A DNA stretch of 64,000 bases from Opisthocomus hoazin (lineage: Eukaryota; Chordata; Aves; Opisthocomiformes; Opisthocomidae). This document shows positions 39,480 through 53,689 of this stretch, in pieces. The stretch covers positions 7,316,001 to 7,380,000 of the forward strand of contig NC_134428.1 in the NCBI RefSeq assembly GCF_030867145.1, read 5' to 3'. A model generated the notes under the pieces. The model did not search any database, was not told the DNA's origin, and saw nothing but the letters and a program-made list of their open reading frames with translations. Made by a program: the position numbers and the translations under genes. Within the stretch, counting starts at the first letter, position 1; each line of letters starts with the position of its first letter.

Positions 39480-40880
39480 ACACTATCCCAGAGGCTCAGA
39501 CCATATGCACAGCATTTACTAAGGACTTCAGAAAGACCAAAAAGAATCCAAACTGACTAAACAACATAAACAGCAGCCACAAGGATGCTAGTAGGAGCAA
39601 GACAGCATCCTTCAAAAAGCTAAAGCATCCAAATAAAGAAAAGAGGAAAGATTTTATACACTGGAAGGTTAGATACAAAAGCCCAAGAATTCAAGCTAAA
39701 AAAAGTGAAGAACAACGGGAAATAGCGTAAATCTGAAAACTAATAAAGCCCTTTTTAGAGAAATTAAGAGCAGGTAGCCTGCTAGGCTCTCACTAAGGCT
39801 AACAGATGTTCCAGACATGCAAGATGCATCTGAGGATAACGACAGAGCAGAAAAACAATGTCAATTTTTGTATCCATGCTTATTGTGAAGGAACTTCTGA
39901 AGACCTAATACCAGAACTCCTCCTTACAAACAGCCTGTCTCATATCAAAATACCAGTGGATGAGCCGACAGACAGACATGAACAATGACAAACCACTCAG
40001 ATTAGATGGCATCCACAGAAGAACTCAAAAGTAAAACCCAGATGACCCCTGTGGACCTCTTCCTTAAAACTGCCCTTGCCCCAGAGGAGCAGGAACATGG
40101 CCAGCATCACACCTACATTTAACGGAGTCTCCTGAGCAATCTGGTAACTGCTGGCTGCAAAACTGGCATCCGTACAGGCAAATTAACGGAAACTGTAACA
40201 AAGACAATAACTACTGCACTTACTGATTCTGGAGAAAGAGTAATCGACAGCTTTACACGGACAAGGGAAATCCATTGATACCGACTCCCAAGAGGCAGCT
40301 GGGAGTTACTCAACAAAGACTCATAAGGAAGCCAAGCTGTCTTGAAACATGAAATAAAGTCCTCACATGCATAAAAAGCTGGTAAGAAAAAAAGAAATGG
40401 ACAAGACACAGAGATCCCACCCGAATCTGTACTGGGACCTACAGTGTTCAACAAATTCAAAACAATCTGTAACAGTAACTCAAGAGCGAGGACGTGAAAT
40501 CTGCTAAAACTAAGCCATCTGTCAGTATGAGCATAAGGCCTGGTTGCAAGGAACTCTGGAGAAACTTCACTACTCCGTGACTGAAAGCAGATGAACTTCA
40601 GTGAAGAAAAGTGCAGGATAGTGCAGGCGGGAAAACCACCACCAACTTCACATAAACAACGATAGTTCCAGCAAGTGCTACAAAGAAAACTCACCTCAAC
40701 ATTCAGTAACGGCAAAAAAGCAGAGATAGGAAAGGAATAGAGAACAAAGCAAGATAAAAAAATATGAGAAGCAACTGAACAAACTTCAAGAGTTTCCAAA
40801 GATTGGTGAGGGAGGCATGACAGAGGAACACAAAATCACATGCGGAACAGAGAACATGAGTATGCAACACTGGTTACCTG
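39480..40880 (+). mobile_element. Ancient CR1-type LINE body (degraded)
   Basis: Several landmarks of the amniote CR1 reverse-transcriptase reading frame occur in the right order on the plus strand: AGAGCAGGTAGCCTGCTAGG (39767), AGATGGCATCCACAGAAGAA (about 40004) and TCTGTACTGGGACC (about 40426), followed by TTCAACAAATTC. The frame is broken by many stops and indels, so it is an old, inactive copy. The end near 40880 is approximate; similarity may continue to ~41060. The open frame on the opposite strand (40119-40799) is a by-product. Confidence 0.65.
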
Positions 40881-42239
40881 CCTCTTCCAGACAAAGGTTT
40901 TGGAACCATCAGCTAAAACGAGCAACAGACAGGTTCAAAACAGAGACGCTTCTCAGCCAGTCAAGCTGATGGTACTATCACTTGTTTAGTTACTTGAAAA
41001 AAGTGCTCCACCTGCTTTCACAGAAATTCTTTGCACAGCATGCTACTGGCATACTTGGGGCAAAAAATCAACAACTTTTTGGGAGAAGTGGTGAAGACAG
41101 AATTTATCCAAACATATGGTCCTGTTTCTTCACTAAAATACTAATAAAAGTAGCAGACACCTGAAGCATAAGTTCACACGGGTAGAAAAGACAGAATTTA
41201 ATAAAACAGTAAAGCCAACGCATACAGAGGTCTCTTGCTAATAAAGTAGGGTATTTATGCACTGTTTGCTACTATGCTCCATTGATTACACGGCTAATTC
41301 AGATCGCTATCCTTGCGCTTCCGCTTCACACACGTCATCCATCAAGGGTAGATTAGAGCAGCTTACAGGTACAACCTCCACACTGTGTGAAGGTAGACTG
41401 CACAAGTTGCTATTAGGGGACAGGATGTGGTAGAGTGGTTTTGCAGAAAGGGCAGTAAGAAAAAAATGGAATGAAGCTCTCAGTGGTGACTCTCAGACTT
41501 TGAAAGGACACAGTACGCCAAGCCAGAGCAGTAACAGCAAGTGTTTTGTGCAGCTACTTGTTTAACAGCAGGAGTGAAACCCAAAGACTGAGGAAAACAA
41601 CAACACACAGATAACCAATTTTCTTCTTAAACCATAAGAAACTTTGCCTCAGTTTTATCAGCCCTCGGTTCTGGCTTTTTCCAATCATTTAGTCATTAAA
41701 AGGTTGTGTTGAACTTTAGCCTCTCAAAAAAGAGCTAAGTAAATTATTGACAAAGAAACATCGTACCTGAAAATGGTAGCTGGACTATGGTAGCCTAAAC
41801 AGTCCTGAAGAAGCTTAAAAACAACCAGTTGGTAAGAGAAGTTTTAATTCATATTTTAAAAATACCAAACAAGGACACTTCAAGAGAAATAAACACAACT
41901 GGAAAACAGATACGGAAATCACATTTCTTCTTCCATGTTTAAGGCAGTTTTCAAGCAGTAGCTTGATAAAGCTTTTGCCCAGCAGTTCTCACGCTGCCAC
42001 CGAGCACTCCTTTGCTACAATTTCACTACACAGCCGACACAACTGGGTGCCTTGTCTGCCATCTGTCCCCTCCGCAAACGCTCGGCGCTCTGCTCCAAAC
42101 CAGCCACACCATCTGCAACTAACACACTGCCAGAACGACGGCACGCACACACCATGCACGCTCAGAGTCGGCGGCTTCTCTTTATCTGGCAACAAGCAAA
42201 GCCGAATATTGCCAGTGAAACTCCAGAAAAACACCGCAG

Positions 42240-43340
42240 CGCCGTCGGGACCGCGCGGCCTCGCCCGCCGCGATACAGCGGGTGACGCGGGAGCGGACGC
42301 GCGGGGACAGAACACCTCCCGCCCGCGGCAGCCGGGAGCGGCGGCCCCGCACGCCCGCGGCCCCGCACGCTGCGAGACCCCGCCCGCCGGACCTCCCCCG
42401 CGCAGGCGGGACGGGCGGGGCCGGCGCCGCGCTCCCCGCAGCCCGGACGGCGGTCCAGCACCGACAGGCCCGGCACCGGTCGCGGGGCTGCCGGCGGGAG
42501 GGGCCGGCTGCCGGGCTCAGCCCCGGGAGGGCGCGGGCTAAAGCAAGGTAACACCGAGCTGCCGCAGCCTGCCGGGTCTCCGCCATCGCGACAGCGCCAA
42601 GCCGGCACCGCCGGGCCCAGCGGCGCCGAGCAGCGCGTTCCCCCCTCCCCGCCGCAGTCGGGGCCACCCGCGCTGCTCGCCGGCCAACCGGAACGGGGCT
42701 GCGGAGCTGGCAGGCGCGGCCCGGCGGGGCAGGCAGGGGGGAGCCCCGGGCTTCCCCGCTGCTCTCGCGCCCGCCGGCAGGCGCAGCCCGTCGCCGAGGT
42801 TCCGCCGGCGCGTACCTGGGCGGAAGGCGGTCAGAGCCCTGCCCCGGGCCCTCAGGAACGCGTCCCCCGCCGCCGCCATCGCTCCCGCCCGCCGCGCCGC
42901 CACCGGGAGACCCGGGCCGGGCCGGGGCGGCCCCGCCTCCGCAGGGGCGGTGCCCGGGGGCGGGCGGCCCTGCGGCGGGGGGGCTGCCCCCGAGGCGCGC
43001 TGGCGCGGTCGCCAGTGACGGCCTTCGCCGCCGGCCTCTTCCCCCTCTGCGAGCCGAGCCGGACGGGTGCCCTCCCGCGCCGGGCGTGCTCTCCTCGGCG
43101 GCCGCCGGCTCCCCGGACGCGGGGACGCAGACCAGTCACCGTCCGGGCTCCGGCCTGATGGCCTCCGAGGCCCGCTCCAGCCGGCAGCCGCGGGGCCCGG
43201 CGGTGGGTGCAGGGTGGCGGCGGGGCGGCAGCCGCGGGACCTGCACATAAATACCGCCGTGCGCTTCCGACCCCGGGGTGCAGCCTGGCCAGGCAGCCCA
43301 GCGCCGTCGCAGCAGCCGGCGATGGTGGCCCGGCGCTGGG
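42240..43340. promoter_or_regulatory. CPPED1: CpG island / CPPED1 promoter region
   Basis: The base composition changes abruptly from AT-rich to very GC- and CpG-rich for about 1.1 kb and then falls back. The CPPED1 start codon lies inside it. No clear TATA box is visible at a sensible distance, consistent with a TATA-less CpG-island promoter. Several long overlapping open frames on both strands (for example minus 42538-43248 and plus 41963-42541) are expected in such GC-rich DNA because stop codons are rare. Apart from the CPPED1 start they show no recognisable protein domain. Confidence 0.8.
42816..42879 (-). CDS. CPPED1: CPPED1 coding exon 1 (N-terminus)
   Basis: This is the first coding exon of calcineurin-like phosphoesterase domain-containing protein 1. 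It encodes 21 residues plus one base, starting MAAAGDAFLRARGRALTAF. That resembles the N-terminus of mammalian CPPED1, where the same -RARGR-L-AF- pattern occurs. The ATG at 42879-42877 has G at -3 and G at +4, a good Kozak context. The exon ends in CCCAG followed by the donor GTACGC and leaves phase 1. Exon 2 starts with two bases that complete the codon, so the frame continues. The exon sits inside a CpG island, as expected for a broadly expressed gene. The 5' UTR extends to higher coordinates, but the transcription start cannot be placed. Confidence 0.9.
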
Positions 43341-46300
43341 ACCGCTCGTGCAGGAGCAGCTGGCTGAATGATCCACACAGATTTCTGACCTTCTCTGTTC
43401 CTTTCCCGCTTTCTTCTCATCTGCTCAGCAGGGCTAGCAGTCGTGTACCAGACTGCAGGACTGCTGTGTGACTTCAGCTAGGCTCGGGATGAATTCTGCA
43501 AGTGAAATACCATCAAGATCAGGCCAAAAAAGTGTAGCCAGGACATCACTGTTACGGCAGGACAGCGTTCTGTAGGTTTGTAGCACATGGACGCGAGCTT
43601 GTGATGAGTACACCAAATTGCATCTGTCTTAACCTGGATGCGCTGCTAAAGGCAACCATTTTTCTTGAGTTACGCACGTCCGAAAGACTGAGTCAGACCC
43701 GGCAGGAATGTGGACGCTAGGATCTTATAGATTGACCTAAATCTCTCTAATTTCACAGCTCTTTTATCCTAGGCATGCGTAGGGGGCTCTCTCCTACAAA
43801 ATTCTGCTGTCGGTGCCGTATCGCCTCGCAGGACGGGTCTGGGATGAGCCTCGGGAGGCTCAGCTCTTCCTGGGTGAGGATTACGCGAGTGCATAGCATG
43901 CCGCTGTTGCCTCCTCTTCTGATGGAACCCTCCAATACTGCATCAGCTTGAGCACTGTGCTGCAGTGAGGATAGTGCGAGAAATTCCCATTTTGTAATTT
44001 AGACACATTTTCTTGTGATTTTGCAGCCTGAGTGCAGAAGTGTTTTCATCTGCAGCAATAAAGAAACATACAAACGTGAGACCTGAGGATGGGGAGCAGG
44101 TGCAGCAGGGGCACTTCTGCTCTCTCCTGCTTTCTTTACTCTGCCAAATTTGAAGCATGCATTTTTGAAACCAAGATCATGGACCAAATGCTGTACAGCT
44201 AAACTCGTTTTACTATGACTAACTCGCTTAAAGTTACTACTGATCTATGTTGGTTTAATTATAGATTTTCATGGACTCATTCCAGATGAGGCCTAGATAA
44301 AGCAGCAGAATTCTGTCACAGGACTTGACTTGTTATACAAAGTGTCATGAATATAATGACACTGAATAAATAATTTACAGTACCACGTGTCTGGTCTTAT
44401 TTATAGAGTATAAATTGAGAATAATTTTACTAATTTTAGAAAGTTAGTGTGAGCATACAGAGGAGAATATGCCATTCTAGAACAGCATGCAGTATATTGA
44501 AAATATGACAGATAAAAAGTAAGAAATGGAGGCATTGAAAAGGAAATGGTTATACAAGGTTTAGCTTAGTAATGGCTGTGATTAGAATAGTGCAGATCTC
44601 CGTAATCCACATCTTCCAAGACTTATTCTAGTACACATTAAATTATGCTGCCAGTCCTTACAGTTCTTAACAACTTGGAAGTTCTGAAAAATCCAATAGC
44701 AGACACTCTATTTCTCAGCGCAATTTAAAGTATGATTCTATGCACTTCAAGAGATCTAGATAAAGTACTAGGAAAAGAAGTAAATAATTCTAAAATTGAC
44801 TATTTCTGATAAAAAGCAAAATAGTCAAAGCAGTGGTTGAGGGAGGAAATCCTTTCTCTACTCTCAGCAAATGGCAACAAATTGGAAAAATGGAAGAATA
44901 CAAAAGATGAAAAGGACAGAACAGGGTTGGTCTAGACACTGGAATTGAAATTACAAAGCACAGAGAGATATGTAGACTTGAAACAAAACCATTTTAATCT
45001 CATACGTAGAATAGAATGACTATCTGCCATCTGGAATTCAGGGAATCCGGTGAAGGTTGGAGGTGTAAACAGCACACACAGGATTATCAACATCTGTTTT
45101 CAGTGCATGCGGATGTATGTAAGTCCTTGAGGGATAAGCTAGAGAAAATAAAGGGAATTAATAAAACCTGATGATAGAAAAAGGATCACATCATTGTATT
45201 TGTTTAGAGACAATATGGACTTACGCACGCTGAAAATAAATAATGCCTACAATGTACCAAGTCTGTTTTCTATTAATCTCTTCTTCCGGTTCCTGTAAAT
45301 CCTACAACAGCACAGCCTTCCTAGCAGATGTAACATTTTGGAAGGTTTGGCATATGATACCCCTCCTAATCTTCTCCCCAGAACAGATAATGGATAAAAA
45401 TTGGTAAGTTTTGAAAATTTAAGAGTAGTATCTCATACTAGCCCACTTTGTCTGTATGTCCTGTTCCATTGCTGAGAGTAAAAGGCTCCAGGATGGCTAT
45501 GCCAGTATAATTAAATTGAGCAATCTGAGCCTGAAATGTTACAGAATATGATAAAACCTAAGGTCTGCTCCTTTGACATTCTATATGACCGTAAATGAAT
45601 GACTACACTAAAGAGTGCTCATCAATGTTCAGAAGAGGTCCTGTTAATATTCGGCCTCAATATCAAATGGCTTTCCATTTCCAAAGGACCCATAAGATGA
45701 TATAAAAAATACTAAAAATGTTTTGCACAAACCAACTTTAAAAGTTGGTTGACCAGGACCAATATTTTGTTGCTAGGAAGGGAGCAATGATGACACTGAT
45801 TATTTCCACAGTTAAGAATCCACAATATAATTGATTTTTATCTGACTCATTTAGCGTGGGCAGGCTCCATTTGTTCAAGAAACCTGTAATATATTCCTTG
45901 AATCACTGTAACTATGAGAGATACAAAAGTTGATGTAATGAGTTAAACACACTATTTATCTCAATTTGTTTTGCACACTGAATTCCCATTTCTGACACAG
46001 ATACAGGTTCTATCTAGATCTACTGGTCGTTTTTGTCAGATGTCTCATTCATTTTGTGTGCTGACAAATAACTCGAGAGTTCTGCTTTATTCAGGGTGCC
46101 TCTGATTTTGGATTTCCCTATCCTGAGATTTCGTTTTCCGATACACTAAGTACTTGCACCTTTCATTGAGTAATTGAGACCTGGGCTGCCAGCAAATTCA
46201 AAAGTCATGACCAGTAATGCCTCCAGTGAACAAGAGAGTTAGACGAGAAGCAATTATTTGATCAGGTGCATATTTTTGACACATTAGGTGTCTGCTCTTG

Positions 46301-46623
46301 AAGAGCCATGGATGTTTGGGTCACACAAACTGCTAGACATGGAAAAAATGCATAGGAGCCCAGCAGGGCTAAAGCTAGGTGAAAAAACGAAGGCTTCAAT
46401 ACCTGCTTCCAAAATTATGCAGAAAATTTGTGAGTGACTGCCACTTTGTCCTGAATTACAGACTTTCTGACTTAAATATTCAGAATTATTCCAGTCAGAA
46501 TTGGGCAACATTTACCTACTAAAGTTTATCATGCCTGCTGCTCATCAAGACCTGTCCAGTTACAAATGGAAGGGAATTAGGCATATCAATAGATTTGAAG
46601 AAACTATTCATACAGAAGAAACT

Positions 46624-46654
46624 ATATAGAGATATACATATATATGTGTGTGTT
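46624..46654. repeat. (TA)n(TG)n microsatellite
   Basis: A short run of TA followed by TG dinucleotides in AT-rich intergenic DNA. Confidence 0.8.
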
Positions 46655-49600
46655 TTTAGAGTACTATAGGCTTCAGGTATATACTACTGGACTTGGTCTA
46701 AGAAGAAAATCTAGATTTAAGAGCTTTTAATTCACATCTAGATCTAAAATTTGGACTTGTTGGACTTTTCTTATTTTTAAACAAACAGATTTTCCATTAA
46801 TGTACAAGCAAAAGCAGCAATATGGCAAAAGAAGCAGTATTTAGTTTATGCATCTGTATCCATGACTCTCCGATTCCTTTCTTCTTCTTTGCTGATAAAT
46901 GACATTTTATTAGAAAAAAATAAAAACCCAGATGATCATTAACCACAGTTGCTATTTCTGCCAAAAAAAATCAAAGAAGCAGCAATCCTTCAAGTATTAA
47001 AATTCAATAAACAATCAGAGCACTTAGATGTTTTTTCAACTAGGCATACAACAAGGACATCCTTGTTTTACTGTTACATTGGTTAACTCAAAATGCATTG
47101 CAAATGTACTGGGCAAGTTCCTTTGCTTCCTTGCTAAAAGCAGAAAATTATTTTTCAGACTAGAAAAACTCATTTTTACATTACAGGTGACATGCAAACA
47201 ATTTGTTGGGGTTTTGTGTTTTTTTTGGCGGGGGGGGGTTGTGTGGGGTTTTTTTTAAATGGTACTTCCTTTTTCTTCCTTTATAGAGAGAATTCATCCT
47301 CTTTCATAAAAGGGGAAATATTTTTTTTGGTCACCTAAATTTTATCAGGCAGGCTCTTTGCAGCTCACTTATTTAACCAAATATTTTTCTGAGGAGCACA
47401 TGTACATCACCATTCTGACACGATATAACAAACTGCACATGAAGAAACAACAACATCAGATTACTCTGAGGAAAAAAATTGCCTTAGTGATTATATAAAA
47501 AAAACTGTGAAAGAGGGACCATTGTCACACCACTTTGCAAAGCTGTAGCTTCTGCTACAGAGTGAGGTTCAACAACACAGAACTGTCTTCTGTGTAAGTG
47601 GAAACTGTAGTTACACATCACCCAGGTAAGTAAACCGGCTTTGCGGGTCCCAGACTACCCTACTCTCCCCTCAGAATACAGCCTTACCAATAGATTGCGT
47701 CAGCAGTTGAGAGAATCTGTGCTGCCTTAAAGAATGATTTATGTCCCCTAAAACCTTGTTGTGTGCCAGATTTTGCATGTGAAACAGATCTTAAAATTAA
47801 TTTTACTGTCTGTGATGTCACTAATATAGCAGTCACTGAACTTCCTGAAACAGGATGACTATGAAGGATGCATCTATTTTGCCACAGATTTCTATAAAAC
47901 AAAATGTTTTTTTCAATAATTAAAGCTGGAGGTGAACAAAGAAGGTACCCTGGGAAAACCACAGATTAATTTAAGCATAAATGACCCATTTAAGTTTTTT
48001 TTTTTCACTCAAGTAATGACTGAAGAAAATGAGTTCAGAGACTGAGGAAGGATGCTGAATAGGTAATTATTGCTATTACAAACCTCTTGGTTTAATTTGT
48101 AGGAAATATGATTTGAAAATTAAATAGTACTTGATTTTTTTATGTTTCAGTGTGGACTCTCCTTCAGCTGTGTCTAGCGCTTTTGTTTTTCAGAATTTCA
48201 AGGACCTTTCTTTTTCCATTAATGACAGTATTAGATAACCAAAAGGATCCATTTTCCAACAGTATTATCTCAGCAATAAATTACATTTTCCACTTCTCTC
48301 AGGTTCCTGGTCTGAAGATCTGCAGGTGTTTTACAGGCTTTGGGTAAAAAAGAGATAAAGATCAAATCTGGACACAGATAGAGGCACACAGAGGCTGATT
48401 TATGAGTGAAGACATAACATGCACCACAAAGCTTCTACTGCATGCCATACAAGGCAAAAGTAATCCACCTGTTTTGTACTAGCCCTTCACTTCAACTACT
48501 CTCCTCCTCCACTGTGTTTGCAATTATTTTTTTCAGATCTTTTCCAGCTGTACTTATTCAAAGTCAATGACAGCAAACCCTGTGTGTATTCCCACAGTGG
48601 TGTTCTTTTAATTTTTTTTAACACTCCAGTATTTTTCAAATGTCTGTTACAAATGTAACAGCGTCAAGAGTCCCAATATAAAAAAGCAGACTTTAACTGA
48701 CGATAGAAAAGTGGCTTTCCTACTCTTTAAATTTCTTCTGTTTTTAAAACAATGGAGAACTAAAATTTTATTTGTGGCAATATTGCTTGGTCTTATTGAT
48801 ACATTCCTGCATTTGCTGAAGGATAAGCACAACAAAGATACGTCCCCTGTACAGCAGGCAATATAGAGAAATTAGATCTAAAGTGCCTCTTCTCCAGATG
48901 ACTCGGAACCATTAAAGATAATCTTGACATTTGCCAGTTGGCTGCAGGCATATGCAATAGAGGACATGCAGAAGCTATGTGTTCTGTACAACAGTAATCT
49001 AAGAATGAGTATAGTGCTACACTCAATGCTTACCAAATTTACTCTGTGGCAAACTTATCCGGTGACCTTGCAAAATGAACTGCTCCATTCAATTTTGCTG
49101 CAGACATGCTAGCTTTAAAATCCAATAAAACCAAGACCCCACTACTACAAAGCCTAGTCAGGCTTGTTCAACAAGCGTGGAGGAGACATTGAGTGCTGTT
49201 GTTCAAGAGTGAGTCAGAGTGGGAAAATCACGCAATGCCAGTCCAGAGAAGTAGGGAGACTGAAGGCCATTTGTCTATAGGGGTGCACTCAACAAGCAGA
49301 GATACAATGAGCCATGTTTAACCATGGCATGTTGACGACTCCCATCTGACAGCAGACAGTCTGGCTACAAACCTATGGTCTTGGACTTACGCAATGGTCT
49401 TACTGCATAGACTAAGCTCCTGGAATGAATGATAAAACAGGAACATCCTAAAAATAGCGAAGCACGATGAACATTTTTGTTGAACACAGTGGGATGGATT
49501 CATCAACTATAACAATTTTTTGAATAATTAACTGTGCTGAATTTTTCATAAAAAAAGCACAACATTCACACGGTGTAATTATTACAGTGTGAAATACATT

Positions 49601-51164
49601 TAAATTAGAACAAGATAACTTTGTCATTGGATAGGTAAATTCATAGTGTCAGGAAACGTTCTCCTCCCCAGGTTCTAGGAATTATGTGCCTAACATCCTC
49701 TTGCAGCACACAGTACAAACTACTATTAATAATATATTCATAGCTGAACATCAAGTATGGAGGGAGTATTTAAAATGTTTAATTATTCAAACAAAGGAAT
49801 TAATTGACTGTGACTTTTTTCCACTTCCACAATATTTCTAAACATTAGAAGAGCTCAGCATGCTAGGAAGAATATAATAAGTGCCTACGAGGAAATAACA
49901 GCTAAAATAAGTGGAAGCTGAAAACTTTCCTAGTAAGTGAAGCTATGGCATACAGACTCTATATGCTGTCATTTGGAGTTACATCAAAACCATGATACAT
50001 TCCTATGTGTTTGGGCTCCTGAATGGAAAGAAATCAGAGAACAAAAATATGAACTTACAATTCCTAGTAGAGTGTAGGCTGGTGGTGTTTGTATATTAAC
50101 AACCTAGCCAGGCTCTCACAGAGATGGCAAGATTGCCGACTGGTGTTGGCATATACCAATTAACTTTAATATCAAGAAATATAAATTTACTTTTACTTTT
50201 ACTCTCTTTTAATTAAATCTGTAGCACACGTGAATTCACAGTAAGATGGCTGGTTATGCATGTGGCTCTTCCCTATAAATCTTTTTTATGTTAGTATCTT
50301 GGCATGAATGGAAGAAATCTTTTCAGGGAAAAGGTACATCACATTCAACTGCTTATAAATGCAGTACAAGGCTTTGATCTTTGGTGTTTAGGCTTAGATT
50401 TTCAATGGGTGCCTCCTTACTTCCATTTCATGATGAGTTCCACAACTCACAATGTTTTCAGAGAATGCAGTGACCTTTTGAGTTGCAGATGCCATAGGAA
50501 TTATATTGTACTCCAGTGAAAGCCTTGAAGAAAGGCCTTGAATGTGAACAATTAATCACTGATTGGAGAGCCAGTGGAGTACATCTAGTGTTGGTGTAGT
50601 ACTCATACTTGTCCTACCACTTCAGTTCTGAAGAGCAAAGTGAATTCCAAATGATTCACATTTAGGCTTTCCATGACAACTGTAAGCAAGATGATACTCT
50701 GCTCACCAAAGAACCACTCTTTTCTTTTTCTGTCCTTCCTCATATTAATCTGAAGTAGCTTCTTCATCTTTTATTAATGGTTTCTGTTAAGTAAACAAAA
50801 CAAAAACTACAGAAAGAGACCAGGTACAAGTTCTTCTTATGCTGAGAAGATGAAAGTAGGATTCAGAATCCAGATTCTTGAACTGATTAGGAAGAGGCAC
50901 CTGCTTGCTATCTTCTAGCTATTTAACATTCAAAGAGCAGCACTGGGTGACACAGACCTCTATGATCGGCACTTCATTGTTGGTTGTCACTCAGTATGCA
51001 CACTTCTAGGTTCATCCTTCTGAGGCACCTAACTCTCCGTATGTCCTATAGAGAGAGCTTATGTGTCTGAGCCTGCATTTGCGAATGTCCAAAAGACAGC
51101 ATTATGGAAAAACAGTTTGAAGTCAGGCATTTGGAACAGCGTAACTGGCTTTGGGGAAAAAGCG

Positions 51165-51268
51165 TATCTATGTATATACTATATATACACACACACACAT
51201 AAAGTATCTATATAATACATATATATAATTATATATATTATTATATATAAAATATATACGTATATAAA
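51165..51268. repeat. AT-rich microsatellite cluster
   Basis: About 100 bp of interrupted TA dinucleotides with an internal (CA)n run at 51187-51199. It is likely length-variable. Confidence 0.9.
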
Positions 51269-53689
51269 GCGTCATTGATGAATCTGATTCAGTGGGTGAA
51301 GATCTGGATGTGGGATGCCTACTTGACATACAAAATGTGTTGTAATACTATATCAACAAGCTGCACTTCACTACAATATTTACTTCTGTATACGACAAAT
51401 TCTTTCATTCCTGATGCCAAAATGACAGTACCTTTCTACCTTCATCAGTTCTCAAGCAATTCTAACCTAGTCTCATCTGCCACCACATTGCTTGATTATT
51501 TCTGTGAAAAGTATTAAAGAATTCTGAATCAGTGAGAATTTGCCAGTGCTGAACATCGGGCAAAATAGCTTTCATTATTATACTTCCAAGCTTACCTAGA
51601 TGGAGAGCATCACATTCCTTGCTGGAACAGGCTGATGGGAAGGCAACTATTCTGTTTGACTCTCTAGAAATCTTTAAGGCTTATTTGGCTCAAGAGAAGG
51701 TCAAGCTCAAGTGGAAACCAAGTTGATTTACATATTTCTTTTCAGGCAAGCCACAGTCAAAATTTAAATATTGTTAAATACAAAATGTATAGCCATATGA
51801 ACAAGTTATTTACGCAAGTCAGCATATTTTCATTTATCTAGCAAGAAGGAGGAGGAATCCGTGCAGAGAATCAGCATGAAGAGTGTGCGTAACTTTTGTC
51901 TGCCCTAAGCCTTCTTTTTAGAATTTATTTGGGACTGAACTGACTGTTTGTGTAAGGCTAAATTTCTTTCCCAGTCCAGGTTTTGTAGGCCAGTCTTTCT
52001 AAACTGTAGTAGAGATCCTCCCACTGCGCGTTGTAAGATATTGAGAGATCTGTACGTGGTCTGCTCATGCAGCTGATATGCTACAGTACTTGAAGTTCCT
52101 TCTACCGTAAATAAGGATGGGAAGCTTGTCTAGGAACAGGCTGGGAAGCCCTGACCTGAAGAAGCATCTGTTACCCTGCTGTCAGCCAGAAATAACAATA
52201 TCATAAACAAACTGATACTAGAATTTCCCGTCTTTCCTCTTGGCTTCCAAAGCCAGAAGAAATGTGTGTAGTTCTGGTGTTGCACTCTATTCTTCCCCCT
52301 TCAGGTCCTCATTGGGCAAACAGGCACCCTTTGTCTTCATAAAAAGAGTGATCAATTTCTTTACTAACCAACAGCAGAGAATGCTTGCTTTTCAGGCTTC
52401 TGCCAGGTTTGCTTAATTAGACTCTTTGGATGAAAAAAGCTAGCATAAGGCTATGCGAGTAGTCTCAAAGCTCTGATTTTCACACTTTAGCACTAATTTG
52501 CTTCTGGATAAACTTTGGTTAATCATATTTCTGCAACTCAAGCAAATCAAGAGTGAAATTCACCCTGGCTGAAGGGAGCCTTGCTCCCATTTAGATCCAT
52601 TAGAATTTCATCTCTTAATATACTCCCAGTACTTACTACTTCATCCAGCTTTTGCAGTATAATTATTATGGAAGCATCCAGGTATGTACACAGATAAAGC
52701 ATTTCAGTAGCTCAAATCCATTTGAAATTAATTTCTCAATGAAAAATGTTTTACGCTTTACTCCTAATATACTGAATAACAGATTTACAAAACGTTGGAG
52801 ACTGGCATGTGGGTTCCCCGCAGCAGCAGTTCTTCCACTTATTCCAGAGAATATCTTGTCCCAGTGAAAGATTAGCACCTTGTCCATACCCACTCAGACT
52901 CTGACAGGTAACGATGCTGTCAGCAAGGTCAGAAAGTAGCGTGAAGTGCAGCAGCGTTCTTGTACAATGCAGCTGTTAAGAATTTGGAAATCTGAAACAG
53001 CAGCGCTTACTATTTGAAACTTACAGCTGAGTAAATATCTTGAGAAAAGTTTTGTGAACCTATGAGATTGCTACTACTTTTCACACTTTTCCTTTCGTGA
53101 AAAAAAGAGAATTGCAATATTTCTGGGTTTTTACATAGCCTAGTCTTGCAAGTATTTATCTCATCTTCTAGGTAAAAAAGAAAAAAAAAACCCAAAACCT
53201 TATCATTATATTACATATCCTATGTAAACAGAAAAAGTGCAAGGTAGAAGTTAACTTGGAGGACTTTCTGTTTCAGCTTCTGAACGATAAATCACACCTG
53301 AACAAACATACTAATACCATTCTGGGTAAAACTTGCCTAAGACGACTGAGCAAATAGACAGGTATATAAAATATTTTTTTTTTTTGCCAAAAGTGAGAAC
53401 TCACATTTATTTATTTATCAGCTAGGGTTTTAGAGGAGTGTTTTATCAGGAGAACGATATACCATATGGGTGTCGTTGCTGAAAAAATCGTGCACCTCTC
53501 TCATACAGTCTAGACTACATCAAAGTGAAGAGAGCACTTTGCAGCTTCTGCAAGTAAAGTTGTAAAGACCAACAAAACTCAACAGATTTTTAGGACAAAA
53601 TCATAAACTTGTTGTGGTGAGCACCATGATGTGTGGGGGAGGAGGGAGAAGTGCCAGCTGGATCCATCATCTATCTCGGCAGTTGTACT

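Larger units (their letters stand above)
32470..42815 (-). other. CPPED1: CPPED1 intron 1
   Basis: This intron of about 10.3 kb lies between coding exons 2 and 1. It holds more repeats than the others: a CR1 tail at 34003-34112, a purine-rich tract at 35187-35360, a solo LTR at 36154-36563 and a degraded CR1 body at 39480-40880. The 226-codon minus-strand open frame at 40119-40799 is antisense to the CR1 and is not considered a gene. The right end, from about 42240, rises into the CpG island that surrounds exon 1. Confidence 0.85.

Noticed and set aside
40119..40799. 226-codon minus-strand open frame
   Set aside because: It is antisense to an old CR1 LINE whose landmarks are visible on the plus strand, and it has no recognised domain.
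42538..43248. 236-codon minus-strand open frame
   Set aside because: Only the segment 42816-42879 is CPPED1 exon 1; the rest is GC-rich UTR or intron without domains.
47561..47625. Plus-strand block ending in CCCAG|GTAAGT with an open frame
   Set aside because: The acceptor side is weak and the block is only 65 bp; a good donor alone occurs often by chance.
48129..48150. Acceptor-like pyrimidine tract ending TTTCAG, plus strand
   Set aside because: There is no matching donor or conserved coding sequence after it.
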